Shown: positions 54,880 to 64,000 of the stretch, piece after piece
Layout of the letters: the number at the start of each line of letters is the position of its first letter
How positions within the stretch are numbered: position 1 is the stretch's first letter
From: Halicephalobus mephisto
Lineage: Eukaryota > Nematoda > Chromadorea > Rhabditida > Panagrolaimidae
Assembly (NCBI GenBank): GCA_009193035.1
Contig: SWDT01000002.1
Location: 620,001-684,000, forward strand
DNA length: 64,000 nucleotides
Reading direction: 5' to 3'
The notes under the pieces: generated by a model
Database searches by the model: none
Seen by the model: only the letters and a program-made list of their open reading frames with translations
What the model was told of the DNA's origin: nothing
Position numbers and translations under genes: made by a program

Positions 54880-55200
54880 AAATTCCTAAAATTTGGGATT
54901 CCTGAAATTTGGGATTCCTGAAGTTTGAAATTCCTAAAATTTGGGATTCCTGAAATTTGGGATTCCTGAAATTTGGGATTCCTGAAGTTTGAAATTTCTA
55001 AAATTTGGGATTCCTGAAATTTGGGATTCCTGAAATTTGAAATTCCTAAAATTTGGGATTCCTAAAATTTGGGATTCCTGAAATTTGGGATTCCTGAAAT
55101 TTGGGATTCCTAAAATTTGGGATTCCTGAAATTTGAAATTTCTAAAATTTGAAATTTCTAAAATTTGAAATTCCTAAAATTTGAAATTCCTAAAATTTCT
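54880..55200. repeat. 17-bp tandem repeat
   Basis: A unit near ATTTGGGATTCCTGAA/ATTTGAAATTCCTAAA is repeated about 18 times. Confidence 0.92.
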
Positions 55201-55900
55201 GTAGCATTCTGGAAGATTTACAAAATTCTTAAAAATTAAAAAAAAACTATTTGATGAAAAATAAAATTAAAGTTAAATTTTTTCACGAAATGATCCCGAC
55301 ACGAATTTTTGTGATTTTTAGAATCCTTGTTTTTAGACGTTTGTAATGGATTCCGGAACATTTTAGAATCTTTAATAAAATCCTAAAAGATTTAAAAAAT
55401 AAATTTTTTCACGAAATGGTCCCGACACGAATTTTTCGGACTTTCTAAAATTTGGGATTTTTGAAATTTCTGTAATACTCTGGAAGATTTGCAAAATTTT
55501 ACAAAATTCTTAAAAATTAAAAAAAAATATTTGATAAAAAATAAATTTTTTCACGAAACGGTCCCGACACGAATTTTTCGGACTTTCGAAATTCCTAAAA
55601 TTTGGGATTTTTGAAATTTCTATAAAATTCTAAAAATTCTACAAAATTTTTAAAAAATTTTAAAAATTAGCTGATGAAAAATTTTTTTTTACAAAACGGT
55701 CCCGACGCGAATTTTCGAAAATTTCCAGAACCTTCGATTTCAGATAATTTAGGAAGCTTGTGATGGATTCCGGAGGATTCTGGAACCTTCTTGAAAATCC
55801 TAATTTGATAAAAATAAAAATAAATTTTATTAAAAATTGTCCTGACACGAATTTTTGCAATTTTTAGAAAATTAAAAAATAGGATTTTCAAAATTTTGAT
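55200..55900. repeat. ~130-150-bp repeats carrying the dispersed ACGAAATGGTCCCGACACGA motif
   Basis: The motif CACGAAATGGTCCCGACACG recurs near 55288, 55412, 55552, 55690 and, diverged, 55840. Each copy is followed by AATTTTT-GGACTTTC-like sequence and A/T runs. Confidence 0.85.
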
Positions 55901-55984
55901 TTTAGAAATTAATTTTAAATAGATACTGTAGTTTGGAAAACAGTAATTTTTAAACATTATTGAAACTTTAAAACCACATAATTC

Positions 55985-56095
55985 GGAAAAATTGGTTGGG
56001 GTTGCGTGTCCGTGTGTTTGACGCGCCCGAGGCCGAACACTGGTGCCGTTGACAAGCACTTGACCGCCTACGGCGTCCTTGGATCTTTTCAAATA
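55985..56095. other. GC-rich island, relative of 12595-12750
   Basis: A ~110-base patch with GCGTGTCCGTGTGTTTGACG, CGCCCGAGGCCGAACACTGG and CCGCCTACGGCGTCCTTGG. It is open on the minus strand (MKRSKDAVGGQVLVNGTSVR) but without splice context. The shared GCCG(T/C)AGGCGG core with the 12.6-kb island suggests a dispersed element. Confidence 0.4.
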
Positions 56096-56239
56096 TGTTC
56101 TTTAAAAGAACTCTCTAAAATTAGAAAAGCCAAATGAAGCCGGAAGAATGACTGAGCTAAGAAAAAGGCATCTGCTGATGAGAGAGATAAGTAATCCTTT
56201 TGTGAATCTATAATGGGACTGTTTTCGAACAAAAACGTT

Positions 56240-56900
56240 TTTCAATGGAAAGTTGTTTTCAATGAAGGATACTTTTCAATGGAAAGTACTTTTCAACATA
56301 AGATACATGTTAACAAAATATTTATCAACGGGGAACACTTTTCAACATAAAACATACCTCAGTGGGGAACACTTTCTACGGGGAACACTTTTCAACATAA
56401 AACACACCTTAGTGGGGAACACTCTTCAACATAAAACATACCTTGGTAGAGAACACTTTTCAATATAAAATATCTTAGTAGGGAACACTTTTCCATGATG
56501 AACACTTCTACGGGGAACACTTTTCAACATAAAACATACCTCAGTAGGGAACACTTTTCAACATAAAACATCTTAGTAGGGAACACTTTTCTACGGGGAA
56601 CACTTTTCCATGATGAACACTTCTACGGGGAACACTTTTCAACATAAAGCATACCTCAGTAGGGAATACTTTTCCATGATAAACACTTCTACGGGGAACA
56701 CTTTTCCACGATGAACACTTTTCTACGGGGAACACTTTTCAACAGAAGATACATGTTGACAGAGAATATTTATCAATGAAGAACACTTCAAGGAGAAATA
56801 TCTTATATCAAAGAACATTTTTTAGGAGAATATTTTTCACTAGGGAACACTTTTCATCTTAGAATATGTTTCACTGGAGAACACTTTTTAGCATAAATTA
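56240..56900. repeat. Minisatellite built on GGGGAACACTTTTCAACATA
   Basis: Around 18 units of variable length (about 20-40 bp) with GGGGAACACTTTT followed by CAACATAAAACATACCTCAG, CTACG or CCATGATGAACACTT. Frames on both strands are repeat-derived. Confidence 0.92.
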
Positions 56901-56904
56901 TTTC

Positions 56905-57290
56905 ACAATAGGGATGACTTTTCACTGTAGGGTTTTTTTACAAAAAAATTTTTAAAAGATTTTTTAATGGAATATTTCTTCAACGGAGACCACTTTCCAC
57001 CAGAGAACACTAATAAAGAAGAGCAAAGCTTATTTTGGACGTGGCATATTTTATTCAGCAAAAATTGATTAAAATTCAGACAAAATTGACCTTTGCAAAA
57101 AAACCAAAAAGGTGCTTGTAACCATGGGCGATGGAATGAAGGAGCATTTTGGACACTATTAATTAGATCAAACACCTGTCCCGGAGGAGATAAAGGATTA
57201 AAGATGACCTTAGCTTGGCCATTTCTAAAGGTGTTTTGAGTCTTTTACGGAGAAATTCATTGATGAAAGATGTGAAATTATTTTTATATA
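56905..57290. other. Unique block without recognised gene
   Basis: The segment 57010-57240 is non-repetitive (GACGTGGCATATTTTATTCA, CACCTGTCCCGGAGGAGATA). A minus-strand frame of 90 codons crosses it without an ATG/acceptor combination I trust. Confidence 0.35.
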
Positions 57291-57900
57291 AACACAAAAA
57301 CGAAATTTTCCGTTCGAGACCTGTTCAATAATTTTCGATTTTTTAAACATTAAAATTTCGATTAAAATATTATTGTTTTTCGTTCATTTTTGTGTCTTTA
57401 GAATCGTCAGAAGCTGTTTTATAATTCTATATATTTCGAAATAAAAAATAATGAATAATTACGCGATTTTGAGCGAAATTTAAAAATTATGTAAAATATG
57501 GATTTTTTCATTAAAATTTGATTATTTCGAGTTAGTTCTTGTATTATTAAAACCTTTAGAAGGTATTCTACATTCTTATATAAATTTTCATATATAAAAA
57601 GTAAAAAAATCTAAATAAAAAAAATAAAAAAAATGAAAAAATTAAACATTGAAATTTCATTCAAAATATTGTGATTTTTCATTCTTTTTTATATTGTTAC
57701 AATCTTCTGAAGTTATTTTACAATTTTATGTAAATTTTCATATATGAAAAATAACAAAAAAGACGAAAATTTGAATAAAAATGAAAAAATTTAAAAACTG
57801 AAAACTTACAAAATTTTGAATGATTTTTCATTCTTTTTTATATTATTACAATCTTCTGAAGTTACTTTACAATTTTATATAAATTTTCATATATGAAAAA
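57290..57900. repeat. ~200-bp dispersed repeat family, about three copies
   Basis: The same family as 25325-26034. It starts TTTTCCGTTCGAGACC, with repeated AATCTTCTGAAGTTATTTTA and TATATAAATTTTCATATATG blocks. Confidence 0.7.
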
Positions 57901-58079
57901 TAACAAAAAACAATGAAATTTTTATTAAACAAAGAAATTCATTAAACGACTTTTGAAGGGAAATTTTTTCTTTATGCTTTTTTCCAAAATTGACTATTTT
58001 CGAAGAAAAACACTTTTGAATAAAAATTTTGAAAAAATAAATTTTTTTGAACGATCTTTGAAGTTTTTTTAATTCAAAA

Positions 58080-58420
58080 AAAACGACAAACATGGTTTTT
58101 GCAAAAGAAACTGGTCTCGAGAGGCACGACCCTGAAAAAGCACTTGCCAAAACCTAATCTGGAAAGTTTGGCTTTGAAGTTTTTCATTGGACCATTCAAA
58201 TTTAAAAAACGAAAAAGTAAAAAATGGCAGTCAGACATTTTTCCTTGGAAATAGAGTGGTTTGTCTGGCTTTGCTACTGGCAATATCGTTTTTATCATCT
58301 CACTGCCTTCATTCGACGCAGGAAAATATTAAAGAACAAAATACAAATATCCGGTTTGAATGCCATTTTGGATTTTCTGAAGCGTCATAAATTGCGCGTT
58401 TTATATTTGGAAACGTAAAA
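58080..58420. other. Coding-like island, possible gene relic
   Basis: About 340 non-repetitive bases. The plus strand has an ATG frame at 58224-58418 (MAVRHFSLEIEWFVWLCYWQ ...). In another frame without an ATG there is a segment like a signal peptide (RVVCLALLLAISFLSSHC) followed by polar residues. Two competing open frames and no splice signals make a functional call unsafe. Confidence 0.3.
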
Positions 58421-58429
58421 TATTAAAAT

Positions 58430-59030
58430 TCACAAAAATAATAAAGATTTTTGAATTTTTAAAGATATTTTAGAAAATAATAAAGATTTTTTTATTTTGA
58501 AATATATTTTAGAAAATAATAAAGATTTTTTTATTTTGAAAAATATTTTAGAAAATAATAAAGATTTTTTTATTTTTAAAGATGTTTTATAAAATTATAA
58601 AGATTTTTTTATTTTTAAAGATATTTTAGAAAATAATAAAAATTTTAGAAAATAATAAAGATTTTTAAAAATTTTGAAGGATATTTTTACATATAATAAA
58701 AATTTTGAAAAATATTTTAGAAAATTATAAAAATTTGAATTTAAAAAAAATTTTAAAATTTTAGAAGATATTTTAAAATATAATAAAAAATTTTTAAATT
58801 TTTAGAAATTCAAAAAAATCTTGCTGAAAAAATTCGAAAAATTCATTTTTGCTTTTTGTACTAATATGACCAAGTTGAGAACATTTTTGAAGAAATTCAT
58901 AGAAACAAAATAGTGTCCAGTTGTCCACATTCAAAAGCGGCAAAAACGTCCGGGAATCTTGAATAAACAAAAAGTTCGTCCATTACGTGGACATCCAGGC
59001 CAAGCCAACAAAAACTGAATTTTGTGTTCA
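58430..59030. repeat. A/T repeat and short unique segment
   Basis: From 58430 to 58800 a unit near TTTTAGAAAATAATAAAGAT repeats about ten times. The segment 58900-59000 is unique (GTGTCCAGTTGTCCACATTC, CGTCCATTACGTGGACATCC). No gene is seen. Confidence 0.75.
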
Positions 59031-59149
59031 ATTTTGTCAAAATTGACAGTCAAAGTTGGGAATCAAAATTTGGACTTTTCGTGTTAAGACAACGTTTAAA
59101 AATTTTATATTTCAAAAATATGTTTTAATTCAACTAATATCTGGATTTT

Positions 59150-59880
59150 CGAAACCGAAACATAACCTGAGTCTTAGAGCGAAAAGTTCAAAGTTCGACT
59201 TTGATTTCTGATGGTCAACTTTAAAGTTGAGCTTTGATGACGAACTTTGAAGTCGAACTTTGATGGTCAACTTTAATCGTTAACTTTGAAGTCGAACTTT
59301 GATAGTCAACTTTGATGACGAACTTTGACTATCAACTTTGATCGTTAACTTTGAAGTCGAACTTTGAGGTCGAACTTTGATGGTCAACTTTAATCGTTAA
59401 CTTTAATTGTTAACTTTGAGATCGAACTTTGATAGTCAACTTTGATAGTCAACTTTGAAGTCAAACTTCGAGGTCAAACTTTGATGGTCAACTTTAATTG
59501 TTAACTTTGAGATCGAACTTTGATAGTCAATTTTAATCGTTAACTTTAATTGTTAACTTTGAGATCGAACTTTGATAGTCAACTTTCATTGTTAACTTTG
59601 AGATCGAACTTTGATAGTCAACTTTCATCGTTAACTTTGAAGTCAAACTTTGAGGTCGAACTTTGACCGTTAACTTTGACTACCAACTTTGAAATCAAGT
59701 TTTGATGATAAAATTCAACCTTTAACGTTGACAATCAACTTCGACTTCAAGTTCTGATCGTTAACTTTGGTGGTGAACTTTGACCTTAAAGCCTAACCAT
59801 CAACTTCAATCTCCAACTTCGAAGTCGACCTTTGATCACCAACTTTGACTTCAAATTTTGACGACCAACTTTGATACAAG
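59150..59880. repeat. Satellite of AACTTTGATNGTCAACTTT words
   Basis: About 40 words of the type (A)ACTTTGA(T/A)(A/G)GTC and AACTTTAATCGTTAACTTTG, period about 12 with 24-72-bp higher-order order. It is related to the arrays in hemicentin introns at 26970-27560 and 32080-32440. Confidence 0.9.
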
Positions 59881-59899
59881 AAACCTCAGAATTAAATTA

Positions 59900-60440
59900 A
59901 TATTCCAAAAACTCAAATATCAAATTGAAACTATTTAGAAAAAACAAAATTTTTTAAAACATAAAAATCCATAAATGTTCCAAAAAAAGCCTAAATTTCG
60001 ACATCTTTGAAAAAACCGAATTCTGATTGACACAATTATTCCAAAAACCATAAAAATATTTTTACTGATAAAAACAAGACCGAAAAAGGTCAAGTGGGGT
60101 CAAGTGTAAAGAAATATAAACAAAAACAACCGCCCTTCTTGACCGGTCAAGAAAGTTCATTTTTTAAATTTTTTTTATTTTAAAAAATAAAAAATTTAAG
60201 TTGTTAAAAATCGAATAAAATAATGTCTGGATGTCATTTGCTGATTTGGCCTCTGGTGCCAGTTGTCGAAGACGTCAATCAATCAAAAAGTAAAAAATCA
60301 AGAAAGTAAAAAATCAAGAAAGAAAAAAAGCAATCCAACATTATCGATTTCGACATCACTAATCAACTTGAAACTTTCTTTTTAAGACTTGATCAAAAAT
60401 GAAACAAAAAATACACATTTTTTCAAAATTCAATGAAAAT
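59900..60440. other. Intergenic, mostly unique, with an 18-bp palindrome
   Basis: TTCTTGACCGGTCAAGAA (60136-60153) is a perfect palindrome. The segment 60220-60290 is a unique GC-richer patch (GGATGTCATTTGCTGATTTG). No gene is recognised. Confidence 0.45.
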
Positions 60441-60920
60441 TTTAAAAAATCAAAATTTTCGCTTTAGGATTTGACTAAAAATAAAAATTTTAAAGAATCC
60501 AAATTTTCGCTTTAGGATTTGACTAAAAATAAAAATTTAAAAAATCCAAATTTTCGCTTTAAGATTTGATTAAAAATAAAAATTTAAAAAATCCAAATTT
60601 TCGCTTTAGGATTTGATTAAAAATAAAATTTTAAAAAATACAAATTTTCGCTTCAAGATTTCACTAAAAATTAAAATTTTAAAAAATACAAATTTTCGCT
60701 TTAGGATTTGATTAAAAATAAAAATTTAAAAAAATCCAAATTTTCGCTTTAGGATTTGACTAAAAATAAGAATTTAAAAAACCTAAATTTTCGCTTCAAG
60801 ATTTCACTAAAAATTAAAATTTTAAAAATCCAAATTTTCGCTTTAAGATTTGACTAAAAATAAAAGTAAAAAATAAAAATTTCGCTTTAAAACTTAATTA
60901 AAAATAAAAATAAAAAAATT
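60440..60920. repeat. ~60-bp tandem repeat
   Basis: About eight units of AATCCAAATTTTCGCTTTAG followed by GATTTGACTAAAAATAAAAA. Confidence 0.92.
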
Positions 60921-61179
60921 TCGAGATTTAAATAAAAAATAAAAAACTTTAAAAATCAAAAATCTTTTTTGAGATCCAGTTTAAACCGAAAGATGAAAAA
61001 TAAGAAAGCCAGAATTTCACAGCTGGATTCCAATTTGATCCCGAAGAACAGCAAAAATGCAAATTTGCGCTAATTTAGAAAATTTCCTATTTTCCGTTTA
61101 AAATAGAATTTGAACCTTTTTCGAGTCCTGAAACCAAAGTTCGAATATCACATTACTATAAAGATTATAAATCAATTTT

Positions 61180-61600
61180 ATTAATAAATTATTTCCAAAG
61201 AAAATTTTAAAATTCTAAAATTTTAAAAACTAAAATTTTTTATAAAATTTAAAAAATTCTAAAATTTTAAAAACTGAAATTTTTTATAAAATTTAAAAAA
61301 TTCCAAAATTTTTTATGAAATTTAAAAAACTAAAATTTTTTATGAAATTAAAAAAATTCTACAATTTTAAAAACTAAAATTTTTTATAAAATTTAAAAAA
61401 TTCCAAAATTTTTTATGAAATTTAAAAAAAACTAAAATTTTTTTTAAAATTTAAAAAATTCTAAAATTTAAAAAACTGAAATTTTTTATAAAATTTAAAA
61501 AAAAACTAAAATTTTTTATAAAATTATGAAATATTTTATAAAATTTCAAAAATCACAGAATTTTAAGAAATTCTGAAAAATTTTATAAAATTATGAAAAT
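61180..61600. repeat. TTTTTATAAAATTTAAAAAA low-complexity repeat
   Basis: Repeated AAAACTAAAATTTTTTATAA/AAATTTAAAAAATTCTAAAA units. No gene is seen. Block 60960-61170 before it is unique but without a supported frame. Confidence 0.85.
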
Positions 61601-61794
61601 TTTTGCAAAATTTTAGAGCACTTCAGAAATTCTTGTGAGATTCTTAAACTTTTGCAACTTTTCCTTCAATTTTGAAGAATTTTGTTTCAAAAAAATTAGA
61701 AAACTGAACTTTTGGAAAATGTGAATTCTTCGAAATTGAATTTTTGGCGAAAAACGAATGACGGTTAATTAGGCTTTTTCACACTATTTTAAAA

Positions 61795-62160
61795 ACTAAA
61801 AATAATTTTTTTACGAAATGGTCCCGACACGAATTTTCGGACTTTCTAGATTTTTAAATTTCAGATGTTAAATCTGGATTTTTCAAGGATTCTGAATCTT
61901 CCAGATATTCTAATTTGATAAAATATGAAAACTAAAAATAATTTTTTCACGAAATGGTCCCGACACGAATTTTCCAACTTCTTAGATTTTTAGATTTCAG
62001 ATGTTAAATCTGGATTTTTCAAGGATTCTGAATCTTCCAGATATTCTAATTTGATAAAATATGAAAACTAAAAATGGTTTTTTTACGAAATGGTCCCGAC
62101 ACGAATTTTCCAACTTTCTAGATTTTTAAATTTCAGATGTTAAATCTGGATTTTTCAAGG
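61795..62160. repeat. ~130-bp tandem repeat with dispersed motif, three copies
   Basis: Units start ACGAAATGGTCCCGACACGA near 61813, 61959 and 62088. They continue TTTCAGATGTTAAATCTGGA and TCTTCCAGATATTCTAATTT with very few differences, so the expansion is recent. Confidence 0.92.
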
Positions 62161-62164
62161 ATTC

Positions 62165-62400
62165 TAGTATTTCGAAATTAAGCCTAGGGAAAACTCGAGC
62201 TGGAAAAGATTGACAAGTAAGAAACGGAAACGCTGCGCAAATTGTCCCAGGAAAGAAACGGAAAATGTGGTCCAGCAAGTGGCAAATCGGACAAAAGATT
62301 CTCACTGGAATTGTCGGTTTGTAAATCATAAATGGAAAGATGGGCAGTCACGACAATCCTCGGATTTAGATTTCAACTTTAAAAAATTCAAATATTAAAA
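62165..62400. other. Coding-like island
   Basis: The plus-strand frame at 62210-62398 (KKRKRCANCPRKETENVVQQ, then VANRTKDSHWNCRFVNHKWK) is basic, with two Cys pairs, and ends in TAA. It has no ATG and no clear acceptor. It is non-repetitive and GC-richer than its surroundings, so it may be a relic or an isolated exon. Confidence 0.3.
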
Positions 62401-62639
62401 ATATAAAAACTTAAAATTTCCGAAATCTCAACACAAAAAAAAAATTTAAAAATTTAAAAAAAAAATAAATTTTTAATTTAAAAATAGTTTTAAAATTATT
62501 ATTTTTATTTTTTTTTTAAAGTTAAAATTTTTTTTAAATTGTTAATTTTCTTTAAAATTATTTTTTTTTAAATTGAAATTTTTAAAAAATTATTTTTTTA
62601 AATTTATTTTTAAAAAATTATTTTTTTAAATTTATTTTT

Positions 62640-63450
62640 AAAAATTTTATTTTTTTTTAGTGATTTTTGTGTTCTGGTTTTGAAACGAAAATAAATAAAA
62701 TTGGATGTTTTTTTTGTTTAAAATTAAATTAAGGAATAAACATTCGGCTTCAGTGAGGTTTATCTATGGTTTTTAGAATTTAATCAATGTTTTTGGAACT
62801 TTGTAAAATTTAAAAAAGTAAATTTTACATTTTTTGGTCCTGAGTGGAAAATTCTAAAAATTCGTGTTAAGACAATTTTTGTACTTTTTAGCAGTAATTA
62901 AAATATTTTAAATATTCTCGAATAAAAAAAGTAAATTTTATACTTTTTGGTCCTGAGTGGAAAATTCTAAAAATTCGTGTTAAGACAATTTTTTACAACT
63001 TTAAGAAAAATATTTTTGTTTTTTTAATAATGGGGTTCTCGAATAAAAAAATTTATTTTTACGCTTTTTGGTCCTGAGTGGAAAATTTTAAAAATTCTTA
63101 CCAGGACCATTTTTTAGAATTTAAAAAATATTTGTATTTTTATAAGAATATGATTTCAGAAGTACATAAAAATTGAATTATACATTTTTGAGTTTTGATT
63201 GCAAAATTCTAAGAATTCGCGTGAAGACAAGTTTTTAAATTTTCTATAAAAAAAATTTCAAAAATAAAAAAAATAAAAAATAAAATTTTGTATTTTTGGG
63301 TCTCAACTGGAAAGTTTTAAAAAACTGTTTCAAAACAATTTTTAAAAATAAAAAAAAATAAAATTTTGTATTTTTGGGTCTCAACTGGAAAATTTTAAAA
63401 TTTTTTTCAAAACAACTTTAAAAATTTCTTCATAGATACTTTTAATTTTT
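62640..63450. repeat. ~150-bp repeat family, about five copies
   Basis: Each copy has TTTTTGGTCCTGAGTGGAAA, ATTCTAAAAATTCGTGTTAA and GACAATTTTT. Later copies are diverged (GGGTCTCAACTGGAAAATTT). The preceding 62430-62640 is poly-A/T. Confidence 0.8.
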
Positions 63451-63579
63451 AAATTAATATAATTTTAGTACAGTCTTCGTATAAAGATCAATAGAAAAAA
63501 CCATGGGAAAATTTCGTAATAGCCATAGGCAAAATCCGGGAATAGGGTCCTCCCTCGCTCAGGACTCTCAATCAAAAGG

Positions 63580-63970
63580 TTTTAAAAAAAGCCAAAAAAG
63601 GAAAAAATGTCAGAAAAAAGAAAAAAAATGTTAAAAAAAACAAAAAAAAGAGAAAAATGAAAAAAACGCCAAAAAAGAAAAACACCAGAAATTTAAAAAA
63701 ATTCAAAAAAATCAAAAATACTAAAAAAAATCTAAAAAATCAAAAATACCAAAAATACCAAAAAAATCTAAAAAAATCTAAAAAATCTAAAAAATCTAAA
63801 AAATCTAAAAAATTAAAAAAAAATTCAAAAATACCAAAAAAAATCTAAAAAATCTAAAAAATCTAAAAAATCTAAAAAATTAAAAAAAAATTCAAAAATA
63901 CCAAAAAAAATCTAAAAAATTTAAAAAATCTAAAAAAATCTAAAAATGCCAAAAAAGTAAAAAAAAAATA
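63580..63970. repeat. AAAAAATCTAAAAAATCTAA simple repeat
   Basis: A-rich run of AAAATCTA and AAAATACC units. The Lys/Asn-rich frame at 63657-63848 is compositional. Confidence 0.93.
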
Positions 63971-64000
63971 AAAACTCCCAGCGGATTCCTGAAAAGCTCA

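Noticed and set aside
56240..56760. Frames through the GGGGAACACTTTT array as a secreted repeat protein
   Set aside because: Unit lengths are not multiples of three, frames shift between copies, and there is no start or splice context.

Overview
This looks like a nematode genome segment, probably Caenorhabditis or a close rhabditid. The evidence is very AT-rich DNA, introns ending in TTTTCAG/TTTTTAG-type acceptors, and small genes nested in introns. Several start codons lie 10 to 70 nt downstream of an isolated acceptor, which suggests spliced-leader trans-splicing. The two large proteins are a HIM-4-type hemicentin and an OATP transporter. The species assignment is inference. Nothing prokaryotic or viral was seen.

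Layout. (1) 1-786: low-complexity DNA and the 5' end of an unknown minus-strand gene that leaves the window. (2) 1597-38209, plus strand: the C-terminal ~3,830 residues of hemicentin in 15 exons whose phases all agree. They encode about 35 Ig domains, a G2F/nidogen-like region, EGF modules and a fibulin-type C-terminus. The N-terminal von Willebrand A part is not visible. (3) Genes antisense to hemicentin in its introns: a cysteine-rich, probably membrane-anchored protein related to the ADAM10/17 Cys-rich region (7306-11860), a 95-aa secreted protein (25116-26113), and a possible two-exon gene (29816-30488). (4) 39385-41142, plus: a 437-aa unrecognised acidic/Ser-rich protein. (5) 41699-50020, minus: a complete six-exon OATP/SLCO transporter of 865 aa, tail to tail with the previous gene. 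Its largest intron holds a plus-strand 110-aa secreted protein (46611-46986). (6) 50.1-64 kb: no convincing gene, mostly tandem repeats with a few coding-like islands.

The introns and the right flank are built from many tandem arrays (periods about 10-160 bp). A short dispersed motif, close to GGTCCCGACACGAATTTT, recurs inside otherwise different repeats. Three short inverted-repeat elements with TA ends resemble pogo/Tigger-type MITEs. After one mid-gene Ig exon (20448-20571) the hemicentin frame stays open for 152 codons and is followed by a poly(A) signal, so a truncated alternative isoform is possible.

Functional picture: hemicentin is an extracellular-matrix linker, and three nested or neighbouring genes also encode secreted or membrane-anchored proteins. 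The link between them is positional, not demonstrated.
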